A DNA stretch of 53,919 bases, taken from Smittium mucronatum. Its lineage: Eukaryota > Kickxellomycota > Harpellomycetes > Harpellales > Legeriomycetaceae. The notes beneath the pieces were generated by a model. It saw nothing but the letters and a program-made list of their open reading frames with translations. It was not told the origin of the DNA and made no database searches. The position numbers were made by a program, and so were the translations under genes. This document shows positions 13,301-25,389 of this stretch, piece by piece. The stretch spans positions 1 to 53,919 of the forward strand of contig LSSL01000664.1 of assembly GCA_001953115.1 (NCBI GenBank). Reading direction: 5' to 3'. Each line of letters starts with the position of its first letter. Position 1 is the stretch's first letter.

Positions 13301-16217
13301 ACATCTATTTGATATTTATGTTTCATGTTTTTTAGAGAAAATACACTTCCATATCTTCAAATATCCCTTTTTCTCAAGATTTCATTAAATCAATTAAATT
13401 TTATTCTGATTTTATTTTAACCAAAAACTAAGTTCTTTTTATTTTTTTTATATTCTTTTATTCATTTATTTTTGTAATATCTTTTTCCTTTATGTTTTGA
13501 TCATTTTATAAAGCCTCCTATTTGTCTTTAATTGTTAACTCCAACTGTTGATATATTTATTATCGAAATTCTTTTGTGTAATATTTGTTTTTTTAAAAAA
13601 AAAAAATTATATTTTTCAATAACAAGATTTATCAGTAAACTCAGAGTGATCTAATAGTTATACAATGTTTTTTTCCTAACCCCGCTATATTTGCATAGTA
13701 GTCTATAATATTTGAAAAAAATTGATAACTTCATGATATATAAATTTATAACATAAATATTTTTAAAAATAATAAACAATGAAAACTAGTTTTAAGTTTC
13801 AACATGAACATAAGACATTATTGAGAAAAACTATTTAATAGTATAAGATTATTTCTATTGCCTAATTTAGTTTATTTTGGTGGATTTTCTTAAAATTTCC
13901 ATAATTTATTATTTAACCATTTAAGGTTCCAAATTACATTATAAAAACCCCGATTTTCAAAATTATAACTCATTTGAAAACCATCGTTTTATGGGTTTAT
14001 ATGTATATAGATTAAAAAATATCCCAATGTCTGTGAATTTTAATTTTAATCTAAACATTATCCCCTTTTCTTGGAAATATTAAACCCACTATAAAACTAT
14101 TTAAACGATAAAAAGAAATAAACTATATAAAATTTTCTAAAAAAATCAAAATAAAATATTTTTCAGAAATTTATAATTATATCCACTTACTTCATGATTA
14201 AAATATACCATTTTTAATGTCTAAAAATTCTTAAAAGAAATACCATAATCATCATGTAAACAAATATATGTGCCATTTTAAATAAAAATTTTAAATTTAA
14301 AGATGTGATTACATTGGTTTCAGTTTATTCTCGAGTAGATAATAATAGAAATTTTTATACAAATTTATCAATATTTACCATTAAATTTAGAGATTATTTA
14401 GTTATTACAAAAACTTTATAACTATATATATATTAGTGCAAGAGGATTTATTTATCTCAATACACAAAATAAAGGTATTGAATCGAATTTTTCTTTTCAA
14501 AAATTGAAAAAAAAATAATAATAAAATACATGGATAGTTTAGGGACATTTTAAAAATTGGTAACATAATAATGTTTTCAATTTTCGTAAAATTAAAGAAA
14601 CTTTAAATATAAATAATTATAAATCAACTTTACATTACTTTTCTTATAAAAAATTATTAAAATACATCTACGATCTTCTAGATGAATAAATATTTCAGTT
14701 ATAAAAAATATTTAAGGAAATCTATAAATATTTTCTCAATTATCTAAATATTAGAAAAATGAGTGTCGCAAAATTTATATCGGAACCTTATATAATGGGT
14801 TTTTTAAAGGGGTACTAAATGTGTTTTGAAATATTCTGAAATAAATTTGAATTAGGAAAAATAATATTCCGTTATAATTAATTTGAACAGAAGATTTAAA
14901 GAAAATTATATCTTTAGATGGTTTTCACTTTTATTTCCTGAATTAAATGTACTTGAAAAATAATAAGTCTTAGTATAATTTAGATTTTTTTTAGGAAATT
15001 GATTGACAAGATGTCTTTTATCATTAAAACTATTATTAAAAAACATCTGAATCTCAAAAAATAAAATTTTACATGTATATCATATATATTTCAGATATCT
15101 TGTAATCATTTTCAGATTCTCTGTAATTATAAAAAAAAAAAATTCATTGAAATTTAAATTATCAAAAAAATGATTCTTATAGATACAAATATTTTTTTAA
15201 TTAATGAGAAAATAAATTTCAAAATGTGAATACAATTGAACCATCGGATATTATATGACTTTCTATTTACCAAAAATAACATTTCAATAAAAAAATTTAA
15301 TTTTAATATTATGGGGAAAATTAGATTCATTTCTCAAATAATATGAACAAAATTTTTTGAATCGATAATAAACCCATTAGAGGTCATATTCATAGTGATT
15401 AAAAATTTTCTCAAAGGCTAAACTCATATAAATTTTTTGAATTTGATAGTACTATATTTTATAATAAACTGTATTTAACCTGAAAATTTAAACAAGAATC
15501 CTTAATTAATTGTTCAAAAAATGACATTTATTTTGAAGGTCAAATAAATTTGGACCTTTGATAAAAACTAGATATATATCCCCGAAAAAAAAATGAAAAC
15601 AAGACTGGATATTTAATAAAACCACAAAGGGTGAATAAAATTGATGTGAAAAAAATCATTAGTGCTCACACTAATCTCAAAAAAGTATCGACTATTCACC
15701 AACCCGCAATTTTTCTCAGTTAAAAAAATCGGTATATAATTACATGAAAAGATAATAATGGAAAAATTAATTTATTCCTATATATTCATCTTAAGTGTTT
15801 AATTAAAATTTTATCCCTAATAAATTGCTAATTATGATATAAAATATGTCAATAATCAACAAAATAGTTAATAAACTCTTTTGAAATCTTATATCTAACA
15901 AAAAAAATCTTTTTTAAAGATATTAACTTCCATATATATTAATTATTGGCAAAAATTTTTAAATTATTTGCATCCGTGTAGACTTTTTGAGAAAAAAAAT
16001 ACAAAAATATTTACACTTTTATTATCTAAACAAAAAAACAGACTTTAATACCGATTACACTTTTTATAAATAAAAAAAATGCTCAATAATCTAAACCTAA
16101 AAAAAAAACAAAAGTACCAGACCTATATTTATCCAATAATAACACCTTTTTTATTTATAAAAATTTCATTATTAGCTAATTTTTTCAAATTTAGTACAAA
16201 ATATATATATTTAAATT
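10327..16217. other. Long AT-rich gene-free stretch
   Basis: No intact gene is present. At about 12,285-12,345 one plus-strand frame reads DSEDSDEYNMNLSNSDW before a stop. It is an isolated acidic peptide that could be a protein fossil. An inverted repeat at 12,955-13,050 is listed separately. Everything else is low-complexity A/T sequence. Confidence 0.55.
12955..13050. repeat. Short inverted repeat around ATATCTTTAGATAT
   Basis: The left arm contains ATAATATCTTTAGATATT and the right arm its reverse complement in the form ATATCTAAAGATATC, about 55 bp apart. Flanking bases (GGAGT and CCAGTG) are also partly complementary. It could be a very small MITE or simply a hairpin in AT-rich DNA. Confidence 0.35.
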
Positions 16218-16232
16218 GAAATTTGCTTGATT

Positions 16233-16386
16233 TTTTTTTTTCGGGAAATTTATTTTAAAGTTAATAAAAATTTATAAAACCTAGTTTAAAAAAATTAAAA
16301 AAAGTGAAAAATTTTCAAATAATTTGTCACCTTACTCCCCTCTGCCGCTCTAGCAGCTCCATACCTCGAGGGAATGTGTTCAAGGG
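16233..16386 (-). mobile_element. SINE family S, full-length copy 2 (154 bp)
   Basis: A perfect 15-bp target-site duplication, GAAATTTGCTTGATT, flanks it at 16,218-16,232 and 16,387-16,401. On the minus strand the element begins CCTTGAACACATTCC and shares CTCGAGGTATGGAGCTGCTA with copy 1. It ends TTTATTAACTTTAAAATAAA, TTTCCCG and a poly(A) tail, seen as a T run on the plus strand. Its length matches copy 1 to within one base. Most of it lies inside the 442-bp segment repeated on the other side of the N run. Confidence 0.8.
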
Positions 16387-16722
16387 GAAATTTGCTTGAT
16401 TAACATGATATAATTATCTAAAATATAGGCAAAAAGATATAACAAGTTTACGATATTTGATCGAATTTTTTTTAAGGATAAAAACAGATTGGCGTCAATA
16501 GTTTTTTTTTTATTTCTTGCACTAAAAAATTAGATAATTCGCATTAGTTTTAGAAAGTATAATAACTATATAACATATTAACATTGGAAACTTTTACATC
16601 ACTCTGCACTCTGTCTATATTACGATTTGGAAAGTGATAAAATGTTTATTAAAATATATATAAAAGTTTGTTATTAAAACTAAGGAAAAACAACATTGAT
16701 CGAATTTTTGTTCAAGAAGAAC
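16281..16722. repeat. 442-bp segment ending at the gap, identical to 16,997-17,438
   Basis: Reading base by base from CTAGTTTAAAAAAATT to TTCAAGAAGAAC, I found no difference from the copy on the far side of the N run. The first copy stops exactly at the N run and the second begins exactly after it. That is the expected pattern of two overlapping contig ends placed side by side, so this is probably an assembly artefact rather than a biological duplication. Confidence 0.9.
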
Positions 16723-16996
16723 NNNNNNNNNNNNNNNNNNNNNNNNNNNNNNNNNNNNNNNNNNNNNNNNNNNNNNNNNNNNNNNNNNNNNNNNNNNNNN
16801 NNNNNNNNNNNNNNNNNNNNNNNNNNNNNNNNNNNNNNNNNNNNNNNNNNNNNNNNNNNNNNNNNNNNNNNNNNNNNNNNNNNNNNNNNNNNNNNNNNNN
16901 NNNNNNNNNNNNNNNNNNNNNNNNNNNNNNNNNNNNNNNNNNNNNNNNNNNNNNNNNNNNNNNNNNNNNNNNNNNNNNNNNNNNNNNNNNNNNNNN
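16723..16996. other. Assembly gap (274 N)
   Basis: An unbroken run of N. Because its flanks are identical, the true separation may be negative and the gap may not exist. Open frames reported across it have no meaning. Confidence 0.98.
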
Positions 16997-17102
16997 CTAG
17001 TTTAAAAAAATTAAAAAAAGTGAAAAATTTTCAAATAATTTGTCACCTTACTCCCCTCTGCCGCTCTAGCAGCTCCATACCTCGAGGGAATGTGTTCAAG
17101 GG
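16997..17102 (-). mobile_element. SINE family S, second appearance of copy 2 (probable assembly duplicate)
   Basis: This is the 5' two thirds of copy 2 seen again within the repeated 442-bp segment. The 3' end and poly(A) tail are missing only because the segment starts after the gap. It should not be counted as an independent insertion. Confidence 0.75.
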
Positions 17103-17438
17103 GAAATTTGCTTGATTAACATGATATAATTATCTAAAATATAGGCAAAAAGATATAACAAGTTTACGATATTTGATCGAATTTTTTTTAAGGATAAAAA
17201 CAGATTGGCGTCAATAGTTTTTTTTTTATTTCTTGCACTAAAAAATTAGATAATTCGCATTAGTTTTAGAAAGTATAATAACTATATAACATATTAACAT
17301 TGGAAACTTTTACATCACTCTGCACTCTGTCTATATTACGATTTGGAAAGTGATAAAATGTTTATTAAAATATATATAAAAGTTTGTTATTAAAACTAAG
17401 GAAAAACAACATTGATCGAATTTTTGTTCAAGAAGAAC
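16997..17438. repeat. 442-bp segment following the gap, identical to 16,281-16,722
   Basis: Partner of the segment before the N run. After 17,438 the sequence continues into unique DNA (CCAATTCGATTC), as expected for the interior of a second contig. Confidence 0.9.
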
Positions 17439-17468
17439 CCAATTCGATTCTTTTTATAGTTTTTATGG

Positions 17469-17500
17469 TTAAACAATGTATCTATAAATACATTGTTTAA
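17469..17500. repeat. Perfect 13-bp stem hairpin
   Basis: TTAAACAATGTAT, a 6-base loop (CTATAA), then the exact complement ATACATTGTTTAA. A second perfect hairpin follows 10 bases later at 17,511-17,536. No function is evident. Confidence 0.7.
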
Positions 17501-17510
17501 TTTAAGGAGA

Positions 17511-17536
17511 TTTAAGACATATTAATTTGTCTTAAA
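17511..17536. repeat. Perfect 9-bp stem hairpin
   Basis: TTTAAGACA, an 8-base loop, then TGTCTTAAA. It is adjacent to the hairpin at 17,469-17,500. Confidence 0.6.
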
Positions 17537-18489
17537 CCTTAACAGTTTAATAGCTAAATTTTTATCCGTTATTGAAAAATTTTATCACAAATTAAACTTA
17601 TTATATTCTCTCACATCGGTGGTAAATTGGAATAATAACTCAATGATTTTCATTATCATTTATACATTAGGTAACCAAGGCTATTGAAGAATTTAAATAT
17701 ATTAAGCCTATAATATTGTTATATATACCGTTTACATCGAAATGAGATAATATATTTAAAATGTTTTCAAAAACAGAAAAATGATTGGAAAGACTGAAAA
17801 AACCAAAAATAATATTAAACTGCACTTTTTTTTAGCAAAAAAAACTAAAAGGATATTTTTTCGTTTATTTGAGATACATAAGTATTTCGAAAAACGTATG
17901 AGTTTATAAATATAGCGCATTTTTATTTGAAAAATAAAAATTATCGAATCCACATACAAAAAAATATTATTTCAGTTTTATAAATATTCGCACTTTCCGT
18001 ACCAATTTGGTTCAAATTCCTCAAATTAAAAACTGAAAGCTTATCGTTTTAATTTTTCATTATTTCTAGGCTTTTTTAAGAACCAGTGAATTCAAATCAA
18101 AAATTCCACACCTAATTGAGCTAGAGATCAAATTATTTGTTATAAAAATAATTTACGCGTAGAAATATTTATTTTTTAGCTTTTAATGGTATAAACAATT
18201 TTATGGGTTTTAGCTAGTGAAAAAAGACAGTAACTTTTATCAATTAATAAATATATCAGTATATAAGTTTTAATTTAGATTTTAAAAGCCCGTTAAATAA
18301 AAAACTTTATATTGTATTTCATTTATTTAAAATTATAGTTAGATCTAATGAATCAAAATGCCTAAAAATAGTGATAAGCTTTTAAAACTGAAAACATCTT
18401 TCAAATCCCTAAATTTCCTAAAGCTTTACAACAAAATTAAAATTGGTCAATCAAACGCATATATAATGTTTTTTTTGGCAAATATCCAA
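17537..18489. other. AT-rich gene-free stretch
   Basis: Nothing was recognised. A short minus-strand open frame at 17,756-17,959 has the Phe/Ile/Lys bias expected of AT-rich DNA by chance. Confidence 0.5.
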
Positions 18490-18920
18490 AGATGATCTCA
18501 CCTAGTCTCTATTTTCTACACATAATTCTTTAAATGAACGTAATAATTTTCACTGATTACTAAGAGAAGCCTATTTAGTACTATTCTGTGTTCAAATTGA
18601 CTTAATACAGATCTTTTTTAATAAGAATCGCTGGAACATGATGCTGTATACCAAGATATCCTAAATCAAAAATAATGGATCAGATTTGATGCTGATATGG
18701 AATTAGATAGTGTGTATATTTTTGAATAAACTTCTGATATACCTCCAATCGATCTAAAAATGTACCAAAATCATGTTTAGATACATAATTAATTGAACTA
18801 ATAATTTCCATTCTTACGTCAGAAAAGTGTCCATATTGGTTTCATACAATATATATTTTATTTTTACCCGAATAAAATACTTTTTTATCCCTAAAGTTCC
18901 CAGAAAATCTGGGAAATTCT
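18490..18920 (-). pseudogene. Decayed IS5/DDE_4-like (DDE_Tnp_4 type) transposase
   Basis: One minus-strand frame, entered after a frame change near 18,890, gives in order FYSGKNKIYIV, a stop, NQYGHFSDVRMEIISSINYV, SKHDFGTFLDRLEVY, a stop, then IFDLGYLGIQHHVPAILIKK. These correspond to three blocks I know from IS5-type and DDE_Tnp_4 transposases: YSGKKK.H..K, the S.HD...F aspartate block, and D.GY.G followed by a proline and a KK pair. A lysine/arginine-rich tail resembling R.LK.FK.L...R follows at about 18,490-18,560, with stops. The first catalytic aspartate, expected just upstream of YSGK, is not visible. Weaker coding-like sequence up to about 19,390 (for example MNTYLDELSDKKLVIL) may be its N-terminal part. 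There are several stops and at least one frame change, so it is dead. Confidence 0.6.
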
Positions 18921-20393
18921 CTTATAGAAGCGACATTTATCAGCCCAGCTTCGTGGTATGGATATAATACATCCTTTGTAAAATTGTGAATTTTTTTTAA
19001 AAAATACCAGAGAAGTATCCTTAAGCTTTGTTTTAATATATTTTGTAATTATTTATATTGGTCTTTGGGAAGAGGAAAAACTCATCCCAAATGCAAACCG
19101 ATAGCTTAAAAAATTTTTAACGCTTCAAAAAATCCAGAAAAAAAGCTATCTATTCTTTGAATATGTCTTTATTTTTTTTTCTTTTTAAGCTTCTAATGTC
19201 TGTCAGATCATTGCTTACCAATATAAATAAAAATAAAAATTCTCATAAATTAATGACTTTTAAAATAACTAATTTTTTGTCTGATAATTCGTCAAGGTAT
19301 GTATTCATGCTTTGAGATTCATACTCTATAGAAAACTATACAAGTGGATTAAATTTAAGGTAAGATCTGCCAGCCTTTTCTTTCATTAAAAAAATTTGAA
19401 ATCCTAAATCTGACATTTTTTTTGAAGAATAGACAATAATTTTTGTTTTCCTTTTTTCAAAAAAAAAACTGCAAACCTTTATGTATTTACATTAATATTT
19501 ATTCAAAAATTTGGATAAATTTTCATGAATTAGATTCATAATGATCATATCGATAAATTAATCTAATAAATATATAAATATTTTTAAATTTCATTTATGT
19601 CAATATTTTTTTAAAATTTCAAAGTTAATCATTAAGTAAGTGAATTTTACATCTAAATTATAATTAAAAAAATCTTTATTATGATAACTCTCCTTAATTT
19701 TAATATATGCATGCATCTTGATTAAAAGCGAATATCCCAATTTTCAGCTTTTTTGACAAATCAGGTCCAATTATTTTTTCTCTTAATATCAGACGCGATT
19801 TTTATTCACTTTTTTGGAAAATCCTAAAAAAATACAATTACTCCGAATTATTTTGAATATAAACCAAAATTATGCTTTTCTATATTAAGGGGGTCTAATT
19901 CTTAGATTTCCTATTCTACTCGTTAAAAAAATATTTCTAAAGACTAAAACCTTTAAACTATTAAATAAATAAAATTTTAATGCAGTCAAATTCTAATTTT
20001 ATCATAAAAAAATTCGCTTTTTTCTCCAATTTCTCTTAAATGAAAGGAAATTTTTTATTTTCCATAAATTGTGTGATTTACCAATTAACCCAGTAAAAAT
20101 ACATTTCACAGTCACTTAATTCCACATCCAATATAAAAAAAAACACACCTACTTAAATATAATTTTTTCTTATAAATTATATATATAACTGCATATATTT
20201 CTTATTAATACAGATTTTGGTGGTGTATATAACGTATTTTTACTATAAAACTGCATTTATTTGATAAAAAAATGAACCAATCGCACATTAAAATAGCAGA
20301 GTTATATATTTAAATTCATCAAAACCCCATAAATATACCGAAAATGATCATAAATGTGAAGCTATGACTATTTAAAAATATATTGGAAAAAAG
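18921..20393. other. AT-rich stretch, possibly including the N-terminal remains of the transposase fossil
   Basis: Minus-strand reading of about 19,080-19,390 has near-normal amino-acid composition with stops and could belong to the fossil at 18,490-18,920. The remainder, 19,400-20,390, shows nothing recognisable. Confidence 0.35.
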
Positions 20394-20560
20394 CCACGTA
20401 AATGAAATACTGGCAGCAAAATTTTCATATTAATGAGTATTCGATTGAAGAAATAATTCCTCTCTTGGTAAGTTATATGGATATAAAAAAGTGGAGATAT
20501 CCAAATAAATATGAAATGCCATCTGCTTAGCATACAATAAGGGGGAAAAACAAGTATATT
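20394..20560 (+). pseudogene. Coding fossil, possibly the N-terminal part of a DDE-type transposase
   Basis: A plus-strand frame reads KYWQQNFHINEYSIEEIIPL, LVSYMDIKKWRYPNKYEMPSA, a stop, then HTIRGKNKY. The composition is far from the Lys/Ile/Phe/Asn bias of random AT-rich translation, which suggests former coding DNA. The layout (F.....IE.I.P.L followed some 20 residues later by a P..Y block) loosely resembles the N-terminal region of harbinger/DDE_4 transposases. The family is not certain. Confidence 0.25.
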
Positions 20561-23500
20561 GCAGTTTTAAAATTCTAAAATTCAAGCCTTCTTTCTTAAA
20601 ATTCTAAAAAAAATTTGAATAAAAAAATATAAATTAGCTTCATTTTTATAGATATTATTTCTATATAAATACACTATCTATATCATGCAATAAATTAATT
20701 AAAATAACATTCAATTGGTTATTTTAAATACTTTATATAAATTTTTTCGATAAATAAGTTGTTTTTTATACGTAAAAGACACAATTGTAAGACAAAAAAA
20801 GCGGCTTCACCCCCTTTCGTTTACTCGATTGATTTCAATTTTCTTTTAGATAAAAATTATGTTCACAGAGTTCTATTTAGTTTTTTACATTTTAAAATTG
20901 TAAAAATAATACCCGCTGTACATTAATCTCTAAAATAATTTATTTTATCGATTTTTTTTTTCATAATATACAATTATTTTGCTAAAATTTATGTCTCCAC
21001 CATGAACAAAAATCACGATAATATTTAATCACACGTTTTATATAAATTTCATCACATTTTATCTACTAAATTTATTTCTTTCTAAAATCATGTATAAGAT
21101 GAAACCAATTTCATATAAAAAATATAAAAAAGATTCATCTTATTGAATTAAAAATGGATTTATTTTTTGTATACACAAGAAAAATAATCATAAAACTAAA
21201 ATAATATTTGTTTTATGGGGGGAAAATTAAAAAGTTTTTTTATTTTTTTTTCTGAGAAATTATTGAGACGATGAATGTAAATGAAAAAAATTTAAAAAAT
21301 CCCAAGCATATTTTATTATTTTTTTAGACTGAATATATTATTTATATATTGATAATCCATAAAATTTAAATAATATGAATTTTCAATATCATGGACGCAA
21401 ATTTTTTAATTTCAAATAACCATACTTAATTATCATTTAGAAAATAAATCGTATTTTAGAGATATTAATGATAAAAAATTTCAGTTAAAATTACCCATTA
21501 TCACAAAGAAAAATGCTATAATAATAAATCTCTATTTTCATGCAAATAGTATGGCGAATTTTTTCCACTAGAGTGCTTTCTACATGTTATCAAATAATAT
21601 AAGAATATTAATTAATTTATATTTTTTTATAGAATCTTTTTGATAAAATTAGAATATTAATGCTTTTAATGTCTAAATTTAAAATAATAAGTTTTTTTAT
21701 TCAAATTCGATAACAAATGTTTTTTTCGTTCAAAATTAATTTATTTATAATTTTTAAAAAGTACTTTTTTCGAAAAGAATTTTAAGTAAAATGTGTAAAG
21801 AATTGATTTATCTAAAGAAAAAGTAGCTATACTGTTATAAAAAATATATAAAGCTTCTTCTATTTAAAATGGATGTATGAATTTAAATATTAAATTGTGA
21901 TTATCAATTTTAGTTTTAATTTTTAATTTGCTAAATATTTCTTTCAGTAAATATACATAACCAATCAGAGTTTAAAACTTCTTAAATTTCAATCCAAGTG
22001 AAATATTAAAAAATTACCATAAGTCAATTGGATTCGAAAAAAAATTGTTTAGAATAAGAAACAGGGGGGAAAAGAAGATGAGAGTATATTTACTTGGGAT
22101 TATATTCTCCTTCTATACTAAATCCATTCATAAAAAATATGGAAATAATTAATTAATGCATAATTTTTTTTAATATTTAATGATTTAAATACCAATAAAA
22201 TTAAAAATTTTGTCTGGTATAAAAATTTTGCTCAATTTAAATTCATATGTATTTAAATTTAATCAAATTAACTTTTTTCCAGTTCTGAATCTAAAGAACT
22301 TTTTTCTAACTCAATTTTTTTGTACACCATATATTTTAATCCTCAATTATTTTTCATGTAGCTTAAAATTACTGCTTCTGAACTCAATATTTTTAAACTA
22401 TAAACCCTATAGATGATTACCCCCACGTGGATTTTTTTGGCTTATATAGAAACATAGAATTGATACCTTAACTACTAAGTGATGAATTGACTATTTGTAA
22501 ATTTTTGAAAATCGCTAGTATCAATAAAATCATCTATAATATCATTAGACCCCCTATAAGTACCCCTCATAGCGTTAGATGTATACTTAGACTTTCAAAA
22601 AAGTTAATAGAGATCTTTTAGCTTATTTAATTTTTTCCGCTTACCATTGGATGTTGTACTTTACACTTTTCAAGAATTATTAATTAAAAAATTCCTCGAA
22701 ATTTTTTAAAAGCCCCTTTTATTTCTTTTTTGATTTAAAAATCTTCTAAATTTTTTTTTCCAAGCTGAAATATTTTTTCGGTCATTATAATGCATAAAGT
22801 ATAACCGAAATTCCTGTCTTCGATTTCATAATATCCAGAGATTTATTTAATAAAATCTTGTAAATATTCTTTATTTTTCTATTGATGTTATATTAAGAGC
22901 CCTCCTTTCAACAAAAATGCTTATAAATGCAAATATTTCTTCAGTGATGACGTCTGTTTACTATTTTACACAAAAAATATGTATTTTGCCTAAATATGAC
23001 AGTTTTACATCCTTAAATAACCCATATGGTTTTTAATTGAAAAGAACAGAAAATTTGGTATAAGAAGTACCATCATTATTGTCGGAAAATTTTGTTGATT
23101 ATAAAAAAATTGTAGTATTTTTTTATGAGGCATTTATAATTTCTTGATAGCAGCACTATAAAAATATTTGCAGTTGAATTGACTATGTTGCATTAGTACG
23201 AACCAGATATAAAAAATCCTTCCCGATTTTTTCTAGTTTGAAATAATGTATAATATATATAATAAAAATAAAAATCTTACCCTTATGAGCAAATTTAGTT
23301 TTTCTCCCTCTTTCCATACACGAATTGATAATATTTATTTAATAAACAGAATAAATTATATACAATACTTTTATATGAATCCGGTTAAAATAATAATCTC
23401 ATCTGGGTTTTGAGAATCTCCATTTTAATAATTGGTATAGTATGAACCATAATTGCCTATATATACATGATCTTGAAGGATAGCTAAGGTCAATTCTAAA

Positions 23501-23859
23501 TAATATCTATTTGTTGTATCTTTGCATTCATTAATTTGAATTGGTCTATTTTATGATTTCATTTTAATTTTTTTAAATTTAGTGAAATTTTCTTGAACTT
23601 CAGAATAAATTAAAAATTATATTTAATATATATTTTTTATTAAATAGTGCTGAGTTTATTGATCAATAAAAAAAAATTATGTGAAATATTTTTTACACTT
23701 GACTAAGGTATTTAAATATCAATTCGAAATACTTGAGGGTAAAAAATGCCAAACTGGTTTTAAACTTTAAAAATATTTATTTTTGTACTGAAGTATTCTA
23801 AAAAAGAGGAAACTTTTTTCTTTTGATATTTATTTTTTTAATTTCATAATATATATGTT
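20561..23859. other. AT-rich gene-free stretch
   Basis: No intact gene. At about 22,480-22,590 a minus-strand frame gives AMRGTYRGSNDIIDDFIDTS with normal composition, a possible unassigned protein fossil. The rest is low complexity. Confidence 0.45.
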
Positions 23860-24087
23860 GTACTTGGTGATCCCTACGTAGATTTGATCCTTAACTGATG
23901 ATTTTGGTCCTTGCGTGGATTTGACCTAATTTAATTAATAGGGAAATTTATTGGATAATATGAATCTTACCAAATAAAAATCTAACTAATAGAAATGTTG
24001 ATAAATCACCTTATATTTTTATTATGAACAATTATTTATGCCTAATCTTTTTAAAGAAGAATTTCATTTATTTTTGGTCAAAGACAA
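23860..24087 (+). repeat. Left terminal inverted repeat of the 1.53-kb element
   Basis: About 228 bp, inverted copy of 25,158-25,389. Differences are scattered single bases plus a short gap near the outer tip. High similarity in otherwise rapidly decaying AT-rich DNA suggests a comparatively recent insertion. Confidence 0.8.
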
Positions 24088-25157
24088 AATTTCATTATAC
24101 AGAACTAGGCACTTGTTTTGAAATGAGTTTAGTTAATTCAATGTATCATTTAAGCTATAGATAAAATTTTAAAATTTAACTACATACTATTGCCAAGTAG
24201 TTTTACTTTTTCCAATAAAATCTAATGAAAACTAGGTTAATTGAGTTGGATCTAGTGATTTTTTTACATACCTAATATGAATTTACTATATTTTTTTTGG
24301 TAAATGTGAAATATTTAATGAGTATGTATAATATTGCTGTTTTTATGTTAGAATGATGTTGTCACTTTTATTTCAGGTTTTCTTTAGACTTGTACTTTAT
24401 TTTTATTTTGGGTAAATCATCATTTGTTATAGTTATAGATAATGTATTTTCAAGGTGAAATAGTAAAGCTGTATTACTAAATCCCCCTTATTATGCATAA
24501 TAAGCACTGATAAATTTATTGTAGAGCGTAAAGTTGTAAAAATTAAAACGTATTATTTTAGTTTCATCCTTATAAATATTATTTTATTATATATTGGCAC
24601 TCTATTTTTCCGATCACACTAGAAATTTACATTAAAATATATTGAATAAATCGGAATTTTAAAAAAAAATATCATGATAAGCTTAGATCAAATCTTCAAT
24701 ATTAAATAAAACACATTTAGAAATAATGAAATTTTAGCTATTTACTAAATTTAAAACAAAAAAAGGGCAATGATGCGGTAGGTGAGTATCATTATTCAAG
24801 TTAATAGTAATATCTTATTTTTCAAACTAACAAAAATTGAATTCTATTAATTTTGTTTCTTCAATTATAGATTTATGATTTTTTGTATGTTATTCAGTTC
24901 TATACCATCAATCACTATTAATTTTTACTACAATAAACTATGAAAATTATATAGATATAATGTTTGATGACTTGGTGTTTAAAAGAAATTAGATAATTAC
25001 TACCGTAAAAACTGTCTTCTTTAAAATAATAAAAACAATAGCTACAAAAAATTGATATGATACAATATTCGGAGCACATTACAGATTTATTTATGTTTAA
25101 AATGCCATATTAATTTGTAAATATTTCATTAGAATTTATATTTATAAAAAAAATGTT

Positions 25158-25389
25158 CTTGTATTTGACCAGAAATAAATGAAATTCTTCTTTAAAAAGA
25201 TTAGGCGGAAATAATTGTTCATAATAAAAATATAAGGTGATTTATAAAACTTTCTATTAGTTAGATTTTTATTTGGCAAGATTCATATTATCAAATAAAT
25301 TTCCCTATTAATTAAATCAGGTCAAATCCACGCAAGGACCAAAATCATCAGTTAAGGATCAAATCTACGTAGGGATCAAATTCACGTAC
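25158..25389 (-). repeat. Right terminal inverted repeat of the 1.53-kb element
   Basis: About 232 bp, inverted copy of 23,860-24,087. Its outer tip has a few extra bases (GTGAATT) compared with the left repeat. Confidence 0.8.

Larger units (their letters stand above)
23860..25389. mobile_element. 1.53-kb DNA element with about 230-bp terminal inverted repeats
   Basis: The two ends are long inverted copies, 23,860-24,087 and 25,158-25,389. The left one reads GTACTTGGTGATCCCTACGT on the plus strand; the right one, reverse-complemented, begins GTACGTGAATTTGATCCCTACGT. They then run together almost without difference through GATCCTTAACTGATGATTTT, GGTCCTTGCGTGGATTTGACC and further. The roughly 1.07-kb interior shows no open frame or transposase motif, so the element is non-autonomous. 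Long TIRs are common in Mutator-like elements, and a decayed MULE transposase lies at 34-35.5 kb, but I saw no matching 9-bp target duplication. The similarity may extend about 12 bp further outward on each side. Confidence 0.75.

Noticed and set aside
16668..17115. Open frames of 110 and 139 codons across the gap
   Set aside because: Most of their length is N; the rest lies in the duplicated 442-bp segment and SINE.
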